Source of the DNA: Polynucleobacter bastaniensis
GTDB lineage: Bacteria; Pseudomonadota; Gammaproteobacteria; Burkholderiales; Burkholderiaceae
Direction: 5' to 3'
Assembly (NCBI RefSeq): GCF_018882205.1
Contig: NZ_JACVOU010000002.1
Span: forward strand, 482,634-546,633
DNA: 64,000 nucleotides
The position numbers were made by a program, and so were the translations under genes. The notes beneath the pieces are model-generated. The model made no database searches, was not told where the DNA came from, and saw only the letters and a list, made by a program, of their open reading frames with translations. How positions within the stretch are numbered: the first letter of the stretch is position 1; every line of letters begins with the position of its first letter. Shown here in pieces: positions 1-8,485 of the stretch.

Positions 1-111
1 GTCCATATAAGAGTTATCCCTAGGGCTGGACCTGTAATTCCCTGCTTTTTATGGGGATATACTATTTCCGAGCTCAATACTCAAACTTTAATTAAAGATC
101 TAGGAGACATG

Positions 112-300
112 ATGTCACAACACGATACATTGTTGGCTGCTTTTGAAACTTACAAAGCAGAGAACGAAAAGTTTATTGAAAAGGGTGTCAAGGCATCTGC
201 TGCTCGTGCTCGTAAAGCCTTGCAAGAAATTGCCGGTGCATGCAAAGAGCGTCGCAAAGAAATTACTGCTACCAAAGAAGCTATGGAAGCTAAGAAGTAA
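112..300 (+). CDS. Histone H1-like (Hc1-type) small DNA-binding protein
   Basis: A 62-residue, lysine- and alanine-rich protein resembling the N-terminal part of bacterial H1-like (Hc1) proteins, with the ARARKALQEI core followed by a charged helix ending in KEAMEAKK. By family it should bind DNA non-specifically in the nucleoid. Two ATGs lie side by side at 109 and 112. AGGAG at 102-106 is only 2 nt from the first but 5 nt from the second, so 112 is preferred. The gene stands alone and is followed by a clear hairpin terminator. The family call rests on composition and the core motif; a generic coiled-coil role is possible. Confidence 0.7.
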   Translation: MSQHDTLLAAFETYKAENEKFIEKGVKASAARARKALQEIAGACKERRKEITATKEAMEAKK

Positions 301-325
301 CTCTTCTTAACTTAAATTGAATTCA

Positions 326-357
326 GCCTGGCCCCCACAAGGAGCCGGGCTTTATTT
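326..357 (+). terminator. Rho-independent terminator of the H1-like gene
   Basis: A 7-bp stem (GCCTGGC at 326-332 with GCCGGGC at 344-350, one G-T pair) is followed by TTTATTTTTA. It lies 25 nt after the stop codon of the H1-like gene and before the convergent DUF1330 gene. Confidence 0.8.
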
Positions 358-651
358 TTATAGGCTGACAGAAAATAAAGTGAGCTTCATGGCTTTGCTG
401 CGAATTGCTAGTAAGTTTTGATACTCAGGGCTATTGGCCCATGATTCTGAGTGCTCTAGATCTGGGAACTCCAGCTCTACAACAGCGCTAAAGGAATCGC
501 ACTTCAATTCATTCCATAAAAATGTATTTAAGGAGCCACGAGAGATGATCTTGCCCTGATAGAGGCTGACTGTATCTCCTACTTGCGATCGGTACTCCTC
601 AAAAGCCTCAAGATCATTTAGCTGAATCAGACCAATTACCCTAATAGTCAT
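358..651 (-). CDS. DUF1330-like protein
   Basis: A 97-residue protein of ferredoxin-like alpha/beta-barrel type, resembling DUF1330: an opening strand MTIRVIGLIQL, then a Y-R-x-x-V-G helix and the S-R-G turn, a valine-rich strand (AVVELEFPD) and a W-x-x-S-P-E-Y-Q segment. The start at 651 has GGAG six bases upstream; a longer reading frame to 690 has no ribosome site. The function of DUF1330 proteins is not known. It is divergent from mmsB with an 84-bp gap, which would hold both promoters. Confidence 0.7.
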   Translation of the reverse strand: MTIRVIGLIQLNDLEAFEEYRSQVGDTVSLYQGKIISRGSLNTFLWNELKCDSFSAVVELEFPDLEHSESWANSPEYQNLLAIRSKAMKLTLFSVSL

Positions 652-735
652 TTCATTCTCCAAAAATTGATCAAGCTCGTTTATTAGCAAGCTATAGTGA
701 GATATTAAAACTTTACTGTTTCATACGAGGCGCTT

Positions 736-1617
736 ATGAAAGTCGCATTTTTAGGTTTAGGCAATATGGGTCTTCCTATGGCCCTCAATTTAGTTAAAGC
801 AGGTCACCAGGTTCATGGATTTGATCTCGTTCAGGCGCAACTAGATGCGTTTAAGGCTGGCGGTGGATTCCCTGTGCTGAGTGCATCCGACGCCGTTGCT
901 GATGCAGATGCCATTATTAGTATGCTCCCAGCCTCACGGCATGTTGAGGCTTTGTACTTGGGTAATTCTGGCTTGCTTGCTGTAGCCAATCCCAAGTCTT
1001 TACTCATCGACTGCTCCACGATTTCTCCTAAGGTAGCGCAAGCTGTGGCCGCCCAAGCAAAAGCTAAAGGCTTTGCCATGATTGATGCACCAGTGTCCGG
1101 TGGAACTGCAGGGGCCCAAGCAGCAACCTTAACCTTCATGGTGGGCGGGGAGAGTATTGATGTTGACCGAGCTCGACCATTGCTAGAGAAGATGGGTAAG
1201 AATATCTTTCATGCAGGTCCAAGTGGCAGTGGCCAAACCGTGAAGGTCTGCAACAACATGCTCTTAGGCATTCAGATGCTCGGCACGAGTGAGGCATTAC
1301 GCCTAGGTATAGCTAACGGCATGGACCCGAAGGTGCTCTCCGACATTATATCCAAGAGCTCTGGCCGTAACTGGGCCTTAGAGCTCTACAACCCTTGTCC
1401 TGGGGTAATGGAGAACGTGCCATCCTCAAAAGGCTATGCGGGTGGCTTTGGTGTAGATCTGATGTTGAAAGATCTCGGCTTAGCTACTGAGAATGCAAGT
1501 GACTTAGATGCGAGCGTTCCACTTGGAGAGTTGGCCCGCAAACTCTACGAAGCCCACAGCAAAGCTGGCAATGGGCAGCTCGATTTTTCTAGTGTATTTA
1601 ATCTCAAGCTAGTTTGA
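736..1617 (+). CDS. mmsB: 3-hydroxyisobutyrate dehydrogenase
   Basis: NAD-dependent 3-hydroxyisobutyrate dehydrogenase of valine breakdown; it oxidises 3-hydroxyisobutyrate to methylmalonate semialdehyde in the cytoplasm. A Rossmann fold with GLGNMG at residues 7-12 and an acidic residue after the second strand (GFD, 28-30) points to NAD. The substrate motif DAPVSGG is at 117-123 and the catalytic lysine is K170 in the TVKVCNNML helix. The 293-residue length is normal. The C-terminal pattern (SSGRNWALELYNPCPG) fits MmsB better than the related tartronate semialdehyde reductase GarR. No other valine-pathway gene is adjacent, so the role rests on family likeness. Confidence 0.88.
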   Translation: MKVAFLGLGNMGLPMALNLVKAGHQVHGFDLVQAQLDAFKAGGGFPVLSASDAVADADAIISMLPASRHVEALYLGNSGLLAVANPKSLLIDCSTISPKVAQAVAAQAKAKGFAMIDAPVSGGTAGAQAATLTFMVGGESIDVDRARPLLEKMGKNIFHAGPSGSGQTVKVCNNMLLGIQMLGTSEALRLGIANGMDPKVLSDIISKSSGRNWALELYNPCPGVMENVPSSKGYAGGFGVDLMLKDLGLATENASDLDASVPLGELARKLYEAHSKAGNGQLDFSSVFNLKLV

Positions 1618-1656
1618 AATTGGGCTATTCAATGCAGCCCATCTCAAACTCTGCAT

Positions 1657-2952
1657 TTATCGATTAAAGCTGCGTTTGGGCGGGCTACTACGTTTAGCTC
1701 CAGGTCTGGCTCCGCCATTTTCACTACCAATACCACCGCCAGCATTGCCTGGTCTAGGTTTTCTGGATTGCTGGTGTTGCTGGCTTCGTAATTGGATTGG
1801 TTGTGCCACGGCATTCGGATCTGGCTCAAATCCAGCGATCACTTCCCGCGGTAGCTTTTGCTTAATGAGTTTTTCAATATCTCGAAGCATCTCATGTTCG
1901 TCAACGCAGACTAAAGAAACCGCAACTCCGTTTGAGCCAGCTCTACCAGTTCTACCAATGCGGTGAACATAATCCTCGGAGACATTTGGTAGGTCGTAGT
2001 TCACAACGTGAGGTAGTTGATCAATATCGATACCGCGTGCAGCAATATCAGTAGCTACTAGAACAGTGATTTTCCCATCCTTAAATTCTGCCAAAGCTTT
2101 GGTACGTGCACTTTGACTCTTATTGCCATGAATCGCCATGGCGGTGATGCCATCTTTCTCAAGCTGAGTCACTAATTTATTGGCACCATGCTTGGTACGA
2201 GTAAACACGAGAACTTGTTGCCACTGATTTATTTTAATCAGATGCGCTAACAAAGGACGTTTTTGGTTTCTATCGACCGGGTGGATGAGTTGGGCAATAG
2301 CGTCATTGGTGCTGTTCCTCCGCGCTACTTCAATTAATGCTGGTGAATTCAGCAAGCCATCCGCTAAGGCTTTAATCTCAGTAGAGAAGGTCGCTGAAAA
2401 CAGTAAGTTCTGACGTTGCTTTGGCAATGCTGCCAAGATCTTTTTAATATCTCGCAAGAAGCCCATATCTAACATGCGATCTGCTTCATCCAAAACCAGA
2501 ATTTCAATATTGGCAAGTGATACACAGTTCTGCGACATCAGGTCAAGCAAGCGACCCGGTGTTGCTACTAAGATATCAAGTCCTGCAGCAATAGCTTTAA
2601 TTTGCGGGTTAGCGCCGACGCCACCAAATATAACGGTGGATTTAAGGCCAGTATATTTGCCGTAGGTCACGACGGACTCTTGAACCTGTGCAGCTAGTTC
2701 GCGGGTGGGGGTCAAAATCAATACACGTAATTGACGTTTGCCGCCAGCCTGAGAAGTGCTGCTTAAGCGCTGCAGAATTGGTAGGGTAAAGCCGGCAGTT
2801 TTACCGGTGCCAGTTTGAGCGGCGGCAAGTAAATCGCCACCCTTCAATACAGCAGGGATTGATTTTTCTTGAATGGGGGTAGGGCTGGTATAGCCTTCCT
2901 CGCTAATTGCGCGAAGAATAGGTTCTGATAAACCAAGATCTTTAAATAACAT
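1657..2952 (-). CDS. rhlE: DEAD-box ATP-dependent RNA helicase RhlE
   Basis: A DEAD-box RNA helicase that unwinds RNA duplexes in ribosome assembly and RNA decay. All motifs are in order: Q motif (TSPTPIQ), AQTGTGKT near residue 50, [22 protein letters not shown], then in the second RecA domain ARGIDI and [10 protein letters not shown]. The C-terminal tail of about 50 residues is rich in Q, R, G and P, as in RhlE. ATG at 2952 gives the canonical start MLFKDLGLS; an in-frame TTG at 2961 would add three residues. No strong ribosome site precedes either. It converges on mmsB, with a short GGGCT/AGCCC hairpin (1621-1641) between them. Confidence 0.92.
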   Translation of the reverse strand: MLFKDLGLSEPILRAISEEGYTSPTPIQEKSIPAVLKGGDLLAAAQTGTGKTAGFTLPILQRLSSTSQAGGKRQLRVLILTPTRELAAQVQESVVTYGKYTGLKSTVIFGGVGANPQIKAIAAGLDILVATPGRLLDLMSQNCVSLANIEILVLDEADRMLDMGFLRDIKKILAALPKQRQNLLFSATFSTEIKALADGLLNSPALIEVARRNSTNDAIAQLIHPVDRNQKRPLLAHLIKINQWQQVLVFTRTKHGANKLVTQLEKDGITAMAIHGNKSQSARTKALAEFKDGKITVLVATDIAARGIDIDQLPHVVNYDLPNVSEDYVHRIGRTGRAGSNGVAVSLVCVDEHEMLRDIEKLIKQKLPREVIAGFEPDPNAVAQPIQLRSQQHQQSRKPRPGNAGGGIGSENGGARPGAKRSSPPKRSFNR

Positions 2953-3059
2953 AGGGGCCAAATAAATATTGACCCGTATTCAATTAAACGACTATCCCGG
3001 CCAATGGGGTGAGCTGCCACACTTGCAGTGTTTGCAGAAAGAGTCGCTATTTTAAGCTA

Positions 3060-3638
3060 TCAGGCCGCATTCCAAAGATTTGGCGTTACCGAATTGGCAT
3101 ACCCCGAGATAAATAATTTTTCTGAACCTATAAGCGGATCAAATACAGCTCGTTCGATACGGCCAATGTTTCCACCATAAACATGGATGCTAATGGAGGT
3201 TTGGTCGCTCAGGGCATTCTCAACTATGTGGATGTCATGTGTATTGGGAGATACAGTGGCTACTTGGCCTGGATCGCAAATAAAGGACCCATCAGCTTGA
3301 TAGCTAGCATTAGACTGACGGTAATAGTTAGTACTGCGTTCTTGCCCGCGCAACTGACCAATCATTCCCCAAACGGTATGGTTATGCAGCGGTGTCTTTT
3401 GACCCGGACCCCACACAAAGCTCACTACTGAAAAGCGATCCAATGGATCTGCATACAGCAAGTATTGCTGGTAATACTGTGGATGGGGTTTGCAAAATTC
3501 CTCTGATAGCCAGTCATCAGACTGGATTAAGTTTTCTAAGAGTTGCTTACCCTTGGAAAAAATGATCTCTTCACTAGGATTGGTCTCCAGTAGCGTCGCG
3601 AGACCTTTCACAAAACTCAGTAATTTTCCTTCTTGCAT
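3060..3638 (-). CDS. Cysteine/3-mercaptopropionate dioxygenase family protein
   Basis: A 192-residue cupin of the thiol dioxygenase family, which oxidises cysteine or 3-mercaptopropionate to the sulfinic acid using a mononuclear iron. The metal motif is H85-N-H87 in TPLHNHTVWG, and the third ligand is probably H134 in SPNTHDIH. The W-G-M-I-G-x-L-R-G-x-E sequence after the HxH pair is more like 3-mercaptopropionate dioxygenase than the mammalian-type cysteine enzyme; the substrate is inferred. AGGAG sits just upstream of the ATG at 3638. It is followed 21 bp after its stop by two further genes of the opposite reading order (thioesterase, GNAT), all on the minus strand. Confidence 0.75.
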   Translation of the reverse strand: MQEGKLLSFVKGLATLLETNPSEEIIFSKGKQLLENLIQSDDWLSEEFCKPHPQYYQQYLLYADPLDRFSVVSFVWGPGQKTPLHNHTVWGMIGQLRGQERSTNYYRQSNASYQADGSFICDPGQVATVSPNTHDIHIVENALSDQTSISIHVYGGNIGRIERAVFDPLIGSEKLFISGYANSVTPNLWNAA

Positions 3639-3659
3639 ACATGCTCCTAAATTGAGGTC

Positions 3660-4079
3660 TTATTGATCGGCTGCAAATAGCCAATCGGGAAGTCCCTTAG
3701 GTTTAAGGGTGGTAGTATCCACACAAACAATATGCAGAACAGCGCTGGCAATCAGCTCCGGCTCGCTACCTGTAACAATCCGCTTAGCAGTTTGCTTCAC
3801 TGCAATTTGAGTGCGACCACGATGTTCAATGATTTGATCAATACTGAACAGATCATCTAAGCGTCCCGGCCTATGAAAGTTCATAGTGATCTCACGAACG
3901 GGAAGAAGAATACCAAACTCATTGACTAATTTTGTTGGACTTAAGCCTCTTTGCTGAAGCCATTCTGAGCGACTGCGCTCAAAGATCTCTAAATAACGGG
4001 CGTGATACACAAAGCCTGCTGCATCCGTATCGGAGTAGCAAACACGAAAAAGGAAAGGCGGGTGATTAGTCTGAGTCAT
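3660..4079 (-). CDS. YbgC-like acyl-CoA thioesterase
   Basis: A 139-residue hotdog-fold thioesterase of the 4-hydroxybenzoyl-CoA/YbgC type, hydrolysing acyl-CoA thioesters in the cytoplasm. The active-site motif is visible at residues 15-30: YSDTDAAGFVYHARYLE, with D17 as the likely catalytic aspartate. The middle strand (MNFHRPGRLDDLF) and the R-G-R-T segment fit the family. It is not beside tol-pal genes here, so a link to envelope maintenance cannot be claimed. It lies 8 bp downstream of the GNAT gene and is probably transcribed with it. Confidence 0.8.
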   Translation of the reverse strand: MTQTNHPPFLFRVCYSDTDAAGFVYHARYLEIFERSRSEWLQQRGLSPTKLVNEFGILLPVREITMNFHRPGRLDDLFSIDQIIEHRGRTQIAVKQTAKRIVTGSEPELIASAVLHIVCVDTTTLKPKGLPDWLFAADQ

Positions 4080-4086
4080 GGTAATT

Positions 4087-4551
4087 TCAATACTGTTGGA
4101 TACGTAGAATCATATCGCGATGTGGGATGCCGGCTTCCTCATAAACATCACCTTGAGCAATAAACCCAAATTGCTCATAAAACGGGATCACGGATACCTG
4201 TGCATGTAACTCGACTTGTTTGATTTCTTGGGATTGGGATGCTTTAAGTAAACCCTTCAGCAGTTTTTTACCAATACCTTGCCCTCGATGCTTTGGCAAT
4301 ACCGCCATGCGTCCAATTCTTCCAATGCTTCCAACACTCCCAGATAGAGTAACCAGACGAGCTGTACCGATGCATTCTGGGCCTGCATAGGCAAGTGCAT
4401 GCTGAGCATTGAGGTCGAATTCATCGAGCTCCATCTCTTCTGGAACGCCTTGCTCCTCAACAAAGACGCACTTTCGAATGGGGTAAGCATCTAGCTTGGC
4501 ATCCTGCCAGGTTTTAAGCAGGATTACGATAGGGGTCTGCGAATGAGTCAT
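4087..4551 (-). CDS. GNAT family N-acetyltransferase (ElaA/YjcF-like)
   Basis: A 154-residue GCN5-type acetyltransferase. The N-terminal part (RKCVFVEEQGVPEEMELDEFD, residues 26-46) is typical of the ElaA/YjcF branch. The acetyl-CoA site is R-G-Q-G-I-G at 89-94 after the strand RMAVLPKH, and a conserved FxPYEQFGF-like turn (PFYEQFGF) follows. The substrate is unknown. No strong ribosome site precedes the ATG. The stop lies 7 bp before the YbgC-like gene, suggesting an operon that continues into the thiol dioxygenase. Confidence 0.8.
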   Translation of the reverse strand: MTHSQTPIVILLKTWQDAKLDAYPIRKCVFVEEQGVPEEMELDEFDLNAQHALAYAGPECIGTARLVTLSGSVGSIGRIGRMAVLPKHRGQGIGKKLLKGLLKASQSQEIKQVELHAQVSVIPFYEQFGFIAQGDVYEEAGIPHRDMILRIQQY

Positions 4552-4643
4552 AAAGGCTTCTAATGTAGCAAATTGGACCCATTTAAAGTGTAAATATGAT
4601 CTCTAAGACTTAAAAGTAACTCACTTCATGGTTAGAATGAATC

Positions 4644-4669
4644 GGAGGTGTCAGAGACTGGCACTCCTT
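4644..4669 (+). other. 5'-UTR hairpin upstream of the duplicated-domain periplasmic protein
   Basis: GGAGGTGTCAG (4644-4654) can fold onto CTGGCACTCC (4658-4667) with one bulge and one G-T pair, leaving a 3-nt loop, and an A-rich run follows. It lies 26 nt upstream of the start codon at 4695. It could be a leader hairpin or a partial attenuator; no regulator is indicated. Confidence 0.3.
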
Positions 4670-4694
4670 AAAAAACCTTTATTTAGGAGTTATC

Positions 4695-5276
4695 TTGAAG
4701 AAATCTTTACTAGCTACATTAGTTGCCTCACTCGGTTTAGTTGTTGCAGGTTCAGTGTTTGCTCAAGCACCAGCAAAAATGTTGCCTTTGGCAGCCGAAG
4801 CAGTTGTACTGACTGCTACTGTTGATTCAGTGGACGTAAAGAAGCGCATCGTAGTACTGAAGGACGCTAACGGTAACTTGGCTCAAATGAACGTATCTAA
4901 GCAAGTCAATGATTTGGATAAGGTAAAGAAGGGCGATCTGTTTGTGGTTGAGCACGCTCAAGCGATTGCAGTTGGTTTGGTTGCTGCTCCTAAGGATGCA
5001 AAACCAGGTGTTTCAGGTGTTCGCTCTGTTGTGATCGCTGGTAAAGGTTCAGCTAAGCCATTTGAAGAGACAACAGATACCGTTTATGCCACCGTGAAAA
5101 TTACTACGATCGATGCAAAGACTCGCGTTGTGACATTCACATTACCATCAGGCGAGAAGCAAAAAGTGAAAGTAGATCAAAGCGTTTTAGGTCTTGAGAA
5201 ATTTAAGGCTGGTGATGACGTATTGGTTGAGTTCGTTGACGACACAGCAATTGGCTTCGTAACACCAAAGAAATAA
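4695..5276 (+). CDS. Periplasmic protein with two tandem beta-domain repeats
   Basis: A 193-residue exported protein of unknown function. Residues 1-24 form a signal peptide ending AGSVFA-QAP. The mature part is an internal duplication: repeat 1 (about residues 36-92, LTATVDSVDVKKRIVVLKD ... GDLFVVEHAQAIAVGL) and repeat 2 (about 132-190, YATVKITTIDAKTRVVTFT ... GDDVLVEFVDDTAIGF). Each looks like a small beta-barrel of OB type. The start is a TTG at 4695 with AGGAG five bases upstream, which is well supported. It ends in a strong bidirectional terminator and has no operon partner. Confidence 0.75.
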   Translation: MKKSLLATLVASLGLVVAGSVFAQAPAKMLPLAAEAVVLTATVDSVDVKKRIVVLKDANGNLAQMNVSKQVNDLDKVKKGDLFVVEHAQAIAVGLVAAPKDAKPGVSGVRSVVIAGKGSAKPFEETTDTVYATVKITTIDAKTRVVTFTLPSGEKQKVKVDQSVLGLEKFKAGDDVLVEFVDDTAIGFVTPKK

Positions 5277-5323
5277 GTATCTGATCATTCATTCAGCACG
5301 ACTCAGTGCTGATGCGGTAAAGA

Positions 5324-5353
5324 AAAAGGCCCGCATTAAACTGCGGGCCTTTT
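5324..5353. terminator. Bidirectional rho-independent terminator
   Basis: A perfect 12-bp stem, AAAAGGCCCGCA at 5324-5335 with TGCGGGCCTTTT at 5342-5353, with A- and T-runs on both sides. It serves the rightward periplasmic gene ending at 5276 and the leftward mop gene ending at 5369. Confidence 0.93.
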
Positions 5354-5368
5354 GCATGCAGGGAAAGA

Positions 5369-5593
5369 TTAAGCGTCTTTAGCAATCATCACATCAGAAG
5401 CTTTAATGACTGCCCAAGCCTGATCGCCAACCTTAAGATTGAGTTCATCGACTGCCTCATTAGTAATAGATGCAGTAACAATGTGGCCAGCGCCGATATC
5501 TAATTTAACGTGAGAGGTGGTTTGACCCATTTTGAGTTCAACTACTTTTCCGCTAAGCGTATTGCGTGCGCTGAGTTTGACTTTAAGTTCCAT
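5369..5593 (-). CDS. Molbindin (Mop/TOBE domain) molybdate/tungstate-binding protein
   Basis: A 74-residue protein made of one TOBE/Mop domain: MELKVKLSARNTLSGKV, then the G-x-x-x-x-x-V-x-L-D-I-G segment and the K-A-S-D-V-M-I-A end that lines the oxyanion site. Mop proteins form hexamers that store molybdate or tungstate in the cytoplasm. It is the last gene of a leftward cluster with two TupA-like binding proteins, 8 bp after the second, and a ModE-like regulator is divergent from the cluster. All of this fits oxyanion homeostasis. Confidence 0.88.
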   Translation of the reverse strand: MELKVKLSARNTLSGKVVELKMGQTTSHVKLDIGAGHIVTASITNEAVDELNLKVGDQAWAVIKASDVMIAKDA

Positions 5594-5601
5594 GATTTCT
5601 C

Positions 5602-6483
5602 CTATTGGACGTATTGTTTGGCGTAGACGGCATCATTGTAGAGGGTTTCTTTGTACAGAGCTTTGCCATAATTGCGAATAATAGTCTGGCCTTCATCAGA
5701 TGCTACAAACTGAATGAACTTGGCGGCAATATCGCGATTTTCAGTTGCACCCACGGGTGCTACTAAAGCATCATAGGTATTAACTAAGTAAGGGTCGCCT
5801 CGATACAGAATTTGTAACTCAGGAGCGACATTTTTCTCTGCTACCCAAGTGCTGCTATCTGTCATGAAATAGGCTTTATCTGCATTTGCCTTTTTGAGTG
5901 ATGCCGTCATAAAGTCATTGGTTACGATATACCAATTACCTTCTGGCGCAACCCCAGCTTTTTTCCAAATATCCATTTCTTTTTGGTGTGTACCGGATTT
6001 ATCACCCCGAGAAATAAAGTTAGCCTGTGTTTTCGCGATCTTTGTATAGGCATCTGCGCCACTGCTTGCAGATTGGATCTTGGCCTTATCGGCTTTAGGG
6101 CCGACTATATAAAACTCATTAGAACCAATCAGCGTTCTGCCAGTTGCCCATCCTTCAGTAATTGCCTTGTTAACCCCATCTGGCGCATGCACCATGATCA
6201 TGTCAACCTGCTTTGTTTTCAGTAAATTGAGAGAGGCGCCGCTTCCCGCCTTAATCCACACCAGGCGCGCACCTTCTTTCTTATCAAAGGCCTCACCAAG
6301 TTCTTGCAGTAGACCCAACTCACCGGGACTGCCAGTGGCCAATTTAAAGCTCTTGGCACCTTGACCATAAGTAGCTTCTACTTTTGGCGGATTGGATTGC
6401 GCTGTCGATGTTTGCATTCCAAGTCCCAGTAGCAAAGCGGTGAGTAGGGTGCTAATTAATAGATGGGGATATTTCATATGCAT
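5602..6483 (-). CDS. Tungstate/molybdate ABC transporter substrate-binding protein (TupA-like), copy 2
   Basis: A 293-residue periplasmic binding protein of the TupA type. Residues 1-28 are a signal peptide (LLISTLLTALLLGLGMQTSTAQ). The family motif FISRGDKSGTHQKE, which binds the oxyanion, is at about residue 158-171, and the C-terminal hinge (GQTIIRNYGKALY) is normal. The start at 6483 overlaps the stop of the upstream paralogue as TAATG; an in-frame ATG two codons later (6477) is an alternative. It differs clearly from its neighbour, so this is an old duplication and not a recent one. No permease or ATPase gene is nearby. Confidence 0.85.
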   Translation of the reverse strand: MHMKYPHLLISTLLTALLLGLGMQTSTAQSNPPKVEATYGQGAKSFKLATGSPGELGLLQELGEAFDKKEGARLVWIKAGSGASLNLLKTKQVDMIMVHAPDGVNKAITEGWATGRTLIGSNEFYIVGPKADKAKIQSASSGADAYTKIAKTQANFISRGDKSGTHQKEMDIWKKAGVAPEGNWYIVTNDFMTASLKKANADKAYFMTDSSTWVAEKNVAPELQILYRGDPYLVNTYDALVAPVGATENRDIAAKFIQFVASDEGQTIIRNYGKALYKETLYNDAVYAKQYVQ

Positions 6484-7304
6484 TATTTCTTGGCATTCGG
6501 GAAGAAGAGTTGCTCACCACCAATTTGATAGCTGGCAATCACGTCTTGACCATTTTTGGAAGTAATCCAGTCAATGAATTCTTGGCCTTCTGCTTTTTTC
6601 ACATGCGGGAATTTGGCTGGGTTGACTAACATCACGCCGTATTGATTAAATAGCTTTGGGTCGCCTTGGACTAGGATCGTTAAATCGCCACGGTTCTTGA
6701 ATGAAAGCCAGGTAGCACGATCGGCCAAGATATAGCCATTCATTGCTGAAGCGGTATTTAATGCTGGACCCATACCGGAGCCAGTTTCTTTGTACCAAGC
6801 ACTTGGAGCCACCGCAACGGCAGCATCTTTCCAGTAGCGCAATTCAGCTGCATGTGTACCGCTCTTGTCACCACGGGATACGAATGGTGCCTGTGCTGTA
6901 GCGATCTTTTGAAATGCGACTTTGATGTCTTTACCACCAGCAATTTTGGCTGGATCTGCTTTAGGTCCAATTAAGACAAAGTCGTTGTACATGACTTCAG
7001 TACGTTTTGTGCCAAAACCCTCAGCAATAAACTTTTCTTCAGCAGGTTTGTCATGAACAAACACGACATCTGCATCGCCACGACGTCCAATGTCTAGGGC
7101 TTGACCTGTTCCAACAGCAACTACTTTGACATCAATCCCGCTCTTCATTTTGAAGATTGGCAAGATGAATCCAAAAAGACCAGATTGCTCTGTGGAGGTG
7201 GTTGAAGAAAGGACAATACTTTTTTCTTGTGCATTCGATGTGCTGCTTATAAGCATTAGTGCAGTAATAGCGCTTGCCAGTAATTGCTTAAATGGGTGTG
7301 TCAT
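6483..7304 (-). CDS. Tungstate/molybdate ABC transporter substrate-binding protein (TupA-like), copy 1
   Basis: A 273-residue TupA-like periplasmic protein with a signal peptide (LLASAITALMLISSTSNAQ, about residues 8-26) and then SIVLSSTTSTEQSGL, the typical first strand of TupA. The oxyanion motif FVSRGDKSGTHAAE follows at about residue 136-149. It should bind tungstate or molybdate outside the inner membrane. It is the first gene of the leftward cluster and is separated from the ModE-like regulator by a 75-bp intergenic region containing a TTGT-N6-ACAA palindrome, so regulation by that protein is likely. The missing TupB/TupC genes must lie elsewhere if the system works. Confidence 0.86.
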   Translation of the reverse strand: MTHPFKQLLASAITALMLISSTSNAQEKSIVLSSTTSTEQSGLFGFILPIFKMKSGIDVKVVAVGTGQALDIGRRGDADVVFVHDKPAEEKFIAEGFGTKRTEVMYNDFVLIGPKADPAKIAGGKDIKVAFQKIATAQAPFVSRGDKSGTHAAELRYWKDAAVAVAPSAWYKETGSGMGPALNTASAMNGYILADRATWLSFKNRGDLTILVQGDPKLFNQYGVMLVNPAKFPHVKKAEGQEFIDWITSKNGQDVIASYQIGGEQLFFPNAKK

Positions 7305-7340
7305 TTGAATAGAGCTCCATAAGGTAGGTTCGGTTAAGAT

Positions 7341-7354
7341 TTGTTATATTACAA
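7341..7354. promoter_or_regulatory. Candidate ModE-like operator
   Basis: TTGTTATATTACAA is an inverted repeat (TTGT/ACAA around ATAT, two central mismatches) located in the shared space between tupA copy 1 (start 7304) and the ModE-like gene (start 7380). E. coli ModE sites are also T/A-rich palindromes with TAT cores. Assignment as an operator is inference from position and symmetry. Confidence 0.4.
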
Positions 7355-7379
7355 AACATCAATATGCAAAAAATTACAT

Positions 7380-8405
7380 ATGAGAATTCAGATCCGACCA
7401 ACCCTAGTTTTTGGTAATAAGAATGCTAAAGATCCAGCTGTAGTCGATTTGGTGTGGTTGACCGCCTTATTAAAGGATATTGATCACGGCAAAACGCTGA
7501 TGTCTGCCTGCAAAAAGATGGGGCTTTCTTATAGAAATGTTTGGCAAAAACTCAATGATGTGGAGCTAGCCTTGGGATTTAAGTTGATGAATCGCGTGAG
7601 GGGGCATGGCTCCCAATTATCAGAATACGCAAGGTACTTAATTCAATTTACCGAAGACTTTGATCAAAAGACCATACGATTAGGGCAATCCAGTCTTTCG
7701 CACCTAGAAGAGGGCTTTGCGCAATTTAGAGTGAAGGCAAAAAAACAATGGCGCTTTGCTAGTAGTAGTGATCCGATCATTCAAAAAGCAGTTTTAAATA
7801 TTGGCGGCTTTGAACTCATTACCGCTGGATCGGGTGAGGCTTTGGAGCGTCTACAAAATTATGAAGTCGATATTGCTGGTTACCATGTTTCGGATCCAAA
7901 AAGTTCCTTGATTATTTCCAAGCGACTACAAAAAGAAGGGATGCAAATATTTCCCGTGATGAAGCGCGTACAGGGTCTGTTGGTGGCCAAGGGAAATCCA
8001 CTCAATATTATTTCTCCTAAAGATTTACTAAGACCCAAAATTCGCTTTATTAACCGCCAGAAAGGGTCTGGTACGCGCTTGCTCCTAGATACCATTTTGG
8101 CTAAAGAGGGTATTGATGCTCATGGCATCAGGGGCTACGAAAATGAAGAGTTCACGCACTCCGCAATTGCTACAGCTATCTTGGCTAAAAAAGCGGATGT
8201 AGGTATGGGTGTTAAAAGCATCGCATTAGAGAATGGCCTTGATTTCATTCAGTTGAAAGACGAAATCTTCTTTCTTGCGATGAATAAGGAGCTTAGCCTG
8301 AATCCCGATTTCGCAAAACTCATTCGGAAAATTCGGGTTCTATCCAGCGCCAGTCCAGGCTATAAGTCGATTGGACTAAAGCGACAGATTGCCGGTTGGC
8401 TTTAA
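7380..8405 (+). CDS. ModE-like regulator with a periplasmic-binding-protein-like effector domain
   Basis: A 341-residue regulator. Residues about 20-95 are a ModE/LysR-type winged helix (LLKDIDHGKTLMSACKKMG, SYRNVWQKLND). The rest is a binding-protein fold like that of TupA/ModA (MQIFPVMKRVQGLLVAKGNP, then RFINRQKGSGTRLLLD, which mirrors the SGTH oxyanion loop of TupA). It would sense tungstate or molybdate and control the divergent tupA-tupA-mop genes. An in-frame TTG at 7341 would lengthen it by 13 residues, but that stretch overlaps the presumed operator, so ATG 7380 is chosen. No clear ribosome site is visible. Confidence 0.8.
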   Translation: MRIQIRPTLVFGNKNAKDPAVVDLVWLTALLKDIDHGKTLMSACKKMGLSYRNVWQKLNDVELALGFKLMNRVRGHGSQLSEYARYLIQFTEDFDQKTIRLGQSSLSHLEEGFAQFRVKAKKQWRFASSSDPIIQKAVLNIGGFELITAGSGEALERLQNYEVDIAGYHVSDPKSSLIISKRLQKEGMQIFPVMKRVQGLLVAKGNPLNIISPKDLLRPKIRFINRQKGSGTRLLLDTILAKEGIDAHGIRGYENEEFTHSAIATAILAKKADVGMGVKSIALENGLDFIQLKDEIFFLAMNKELSLNPDFAKLIRKIRVLSSASPGYKSIGLKRQIAGWL

Positions 8406-8485
8406 GTAGCGCGAGCAAAATGAGTGCGACGTCTGAAAATGAGATAAATTATGAGTCACACCCACCTATCTCAGAGAAGCTACCC

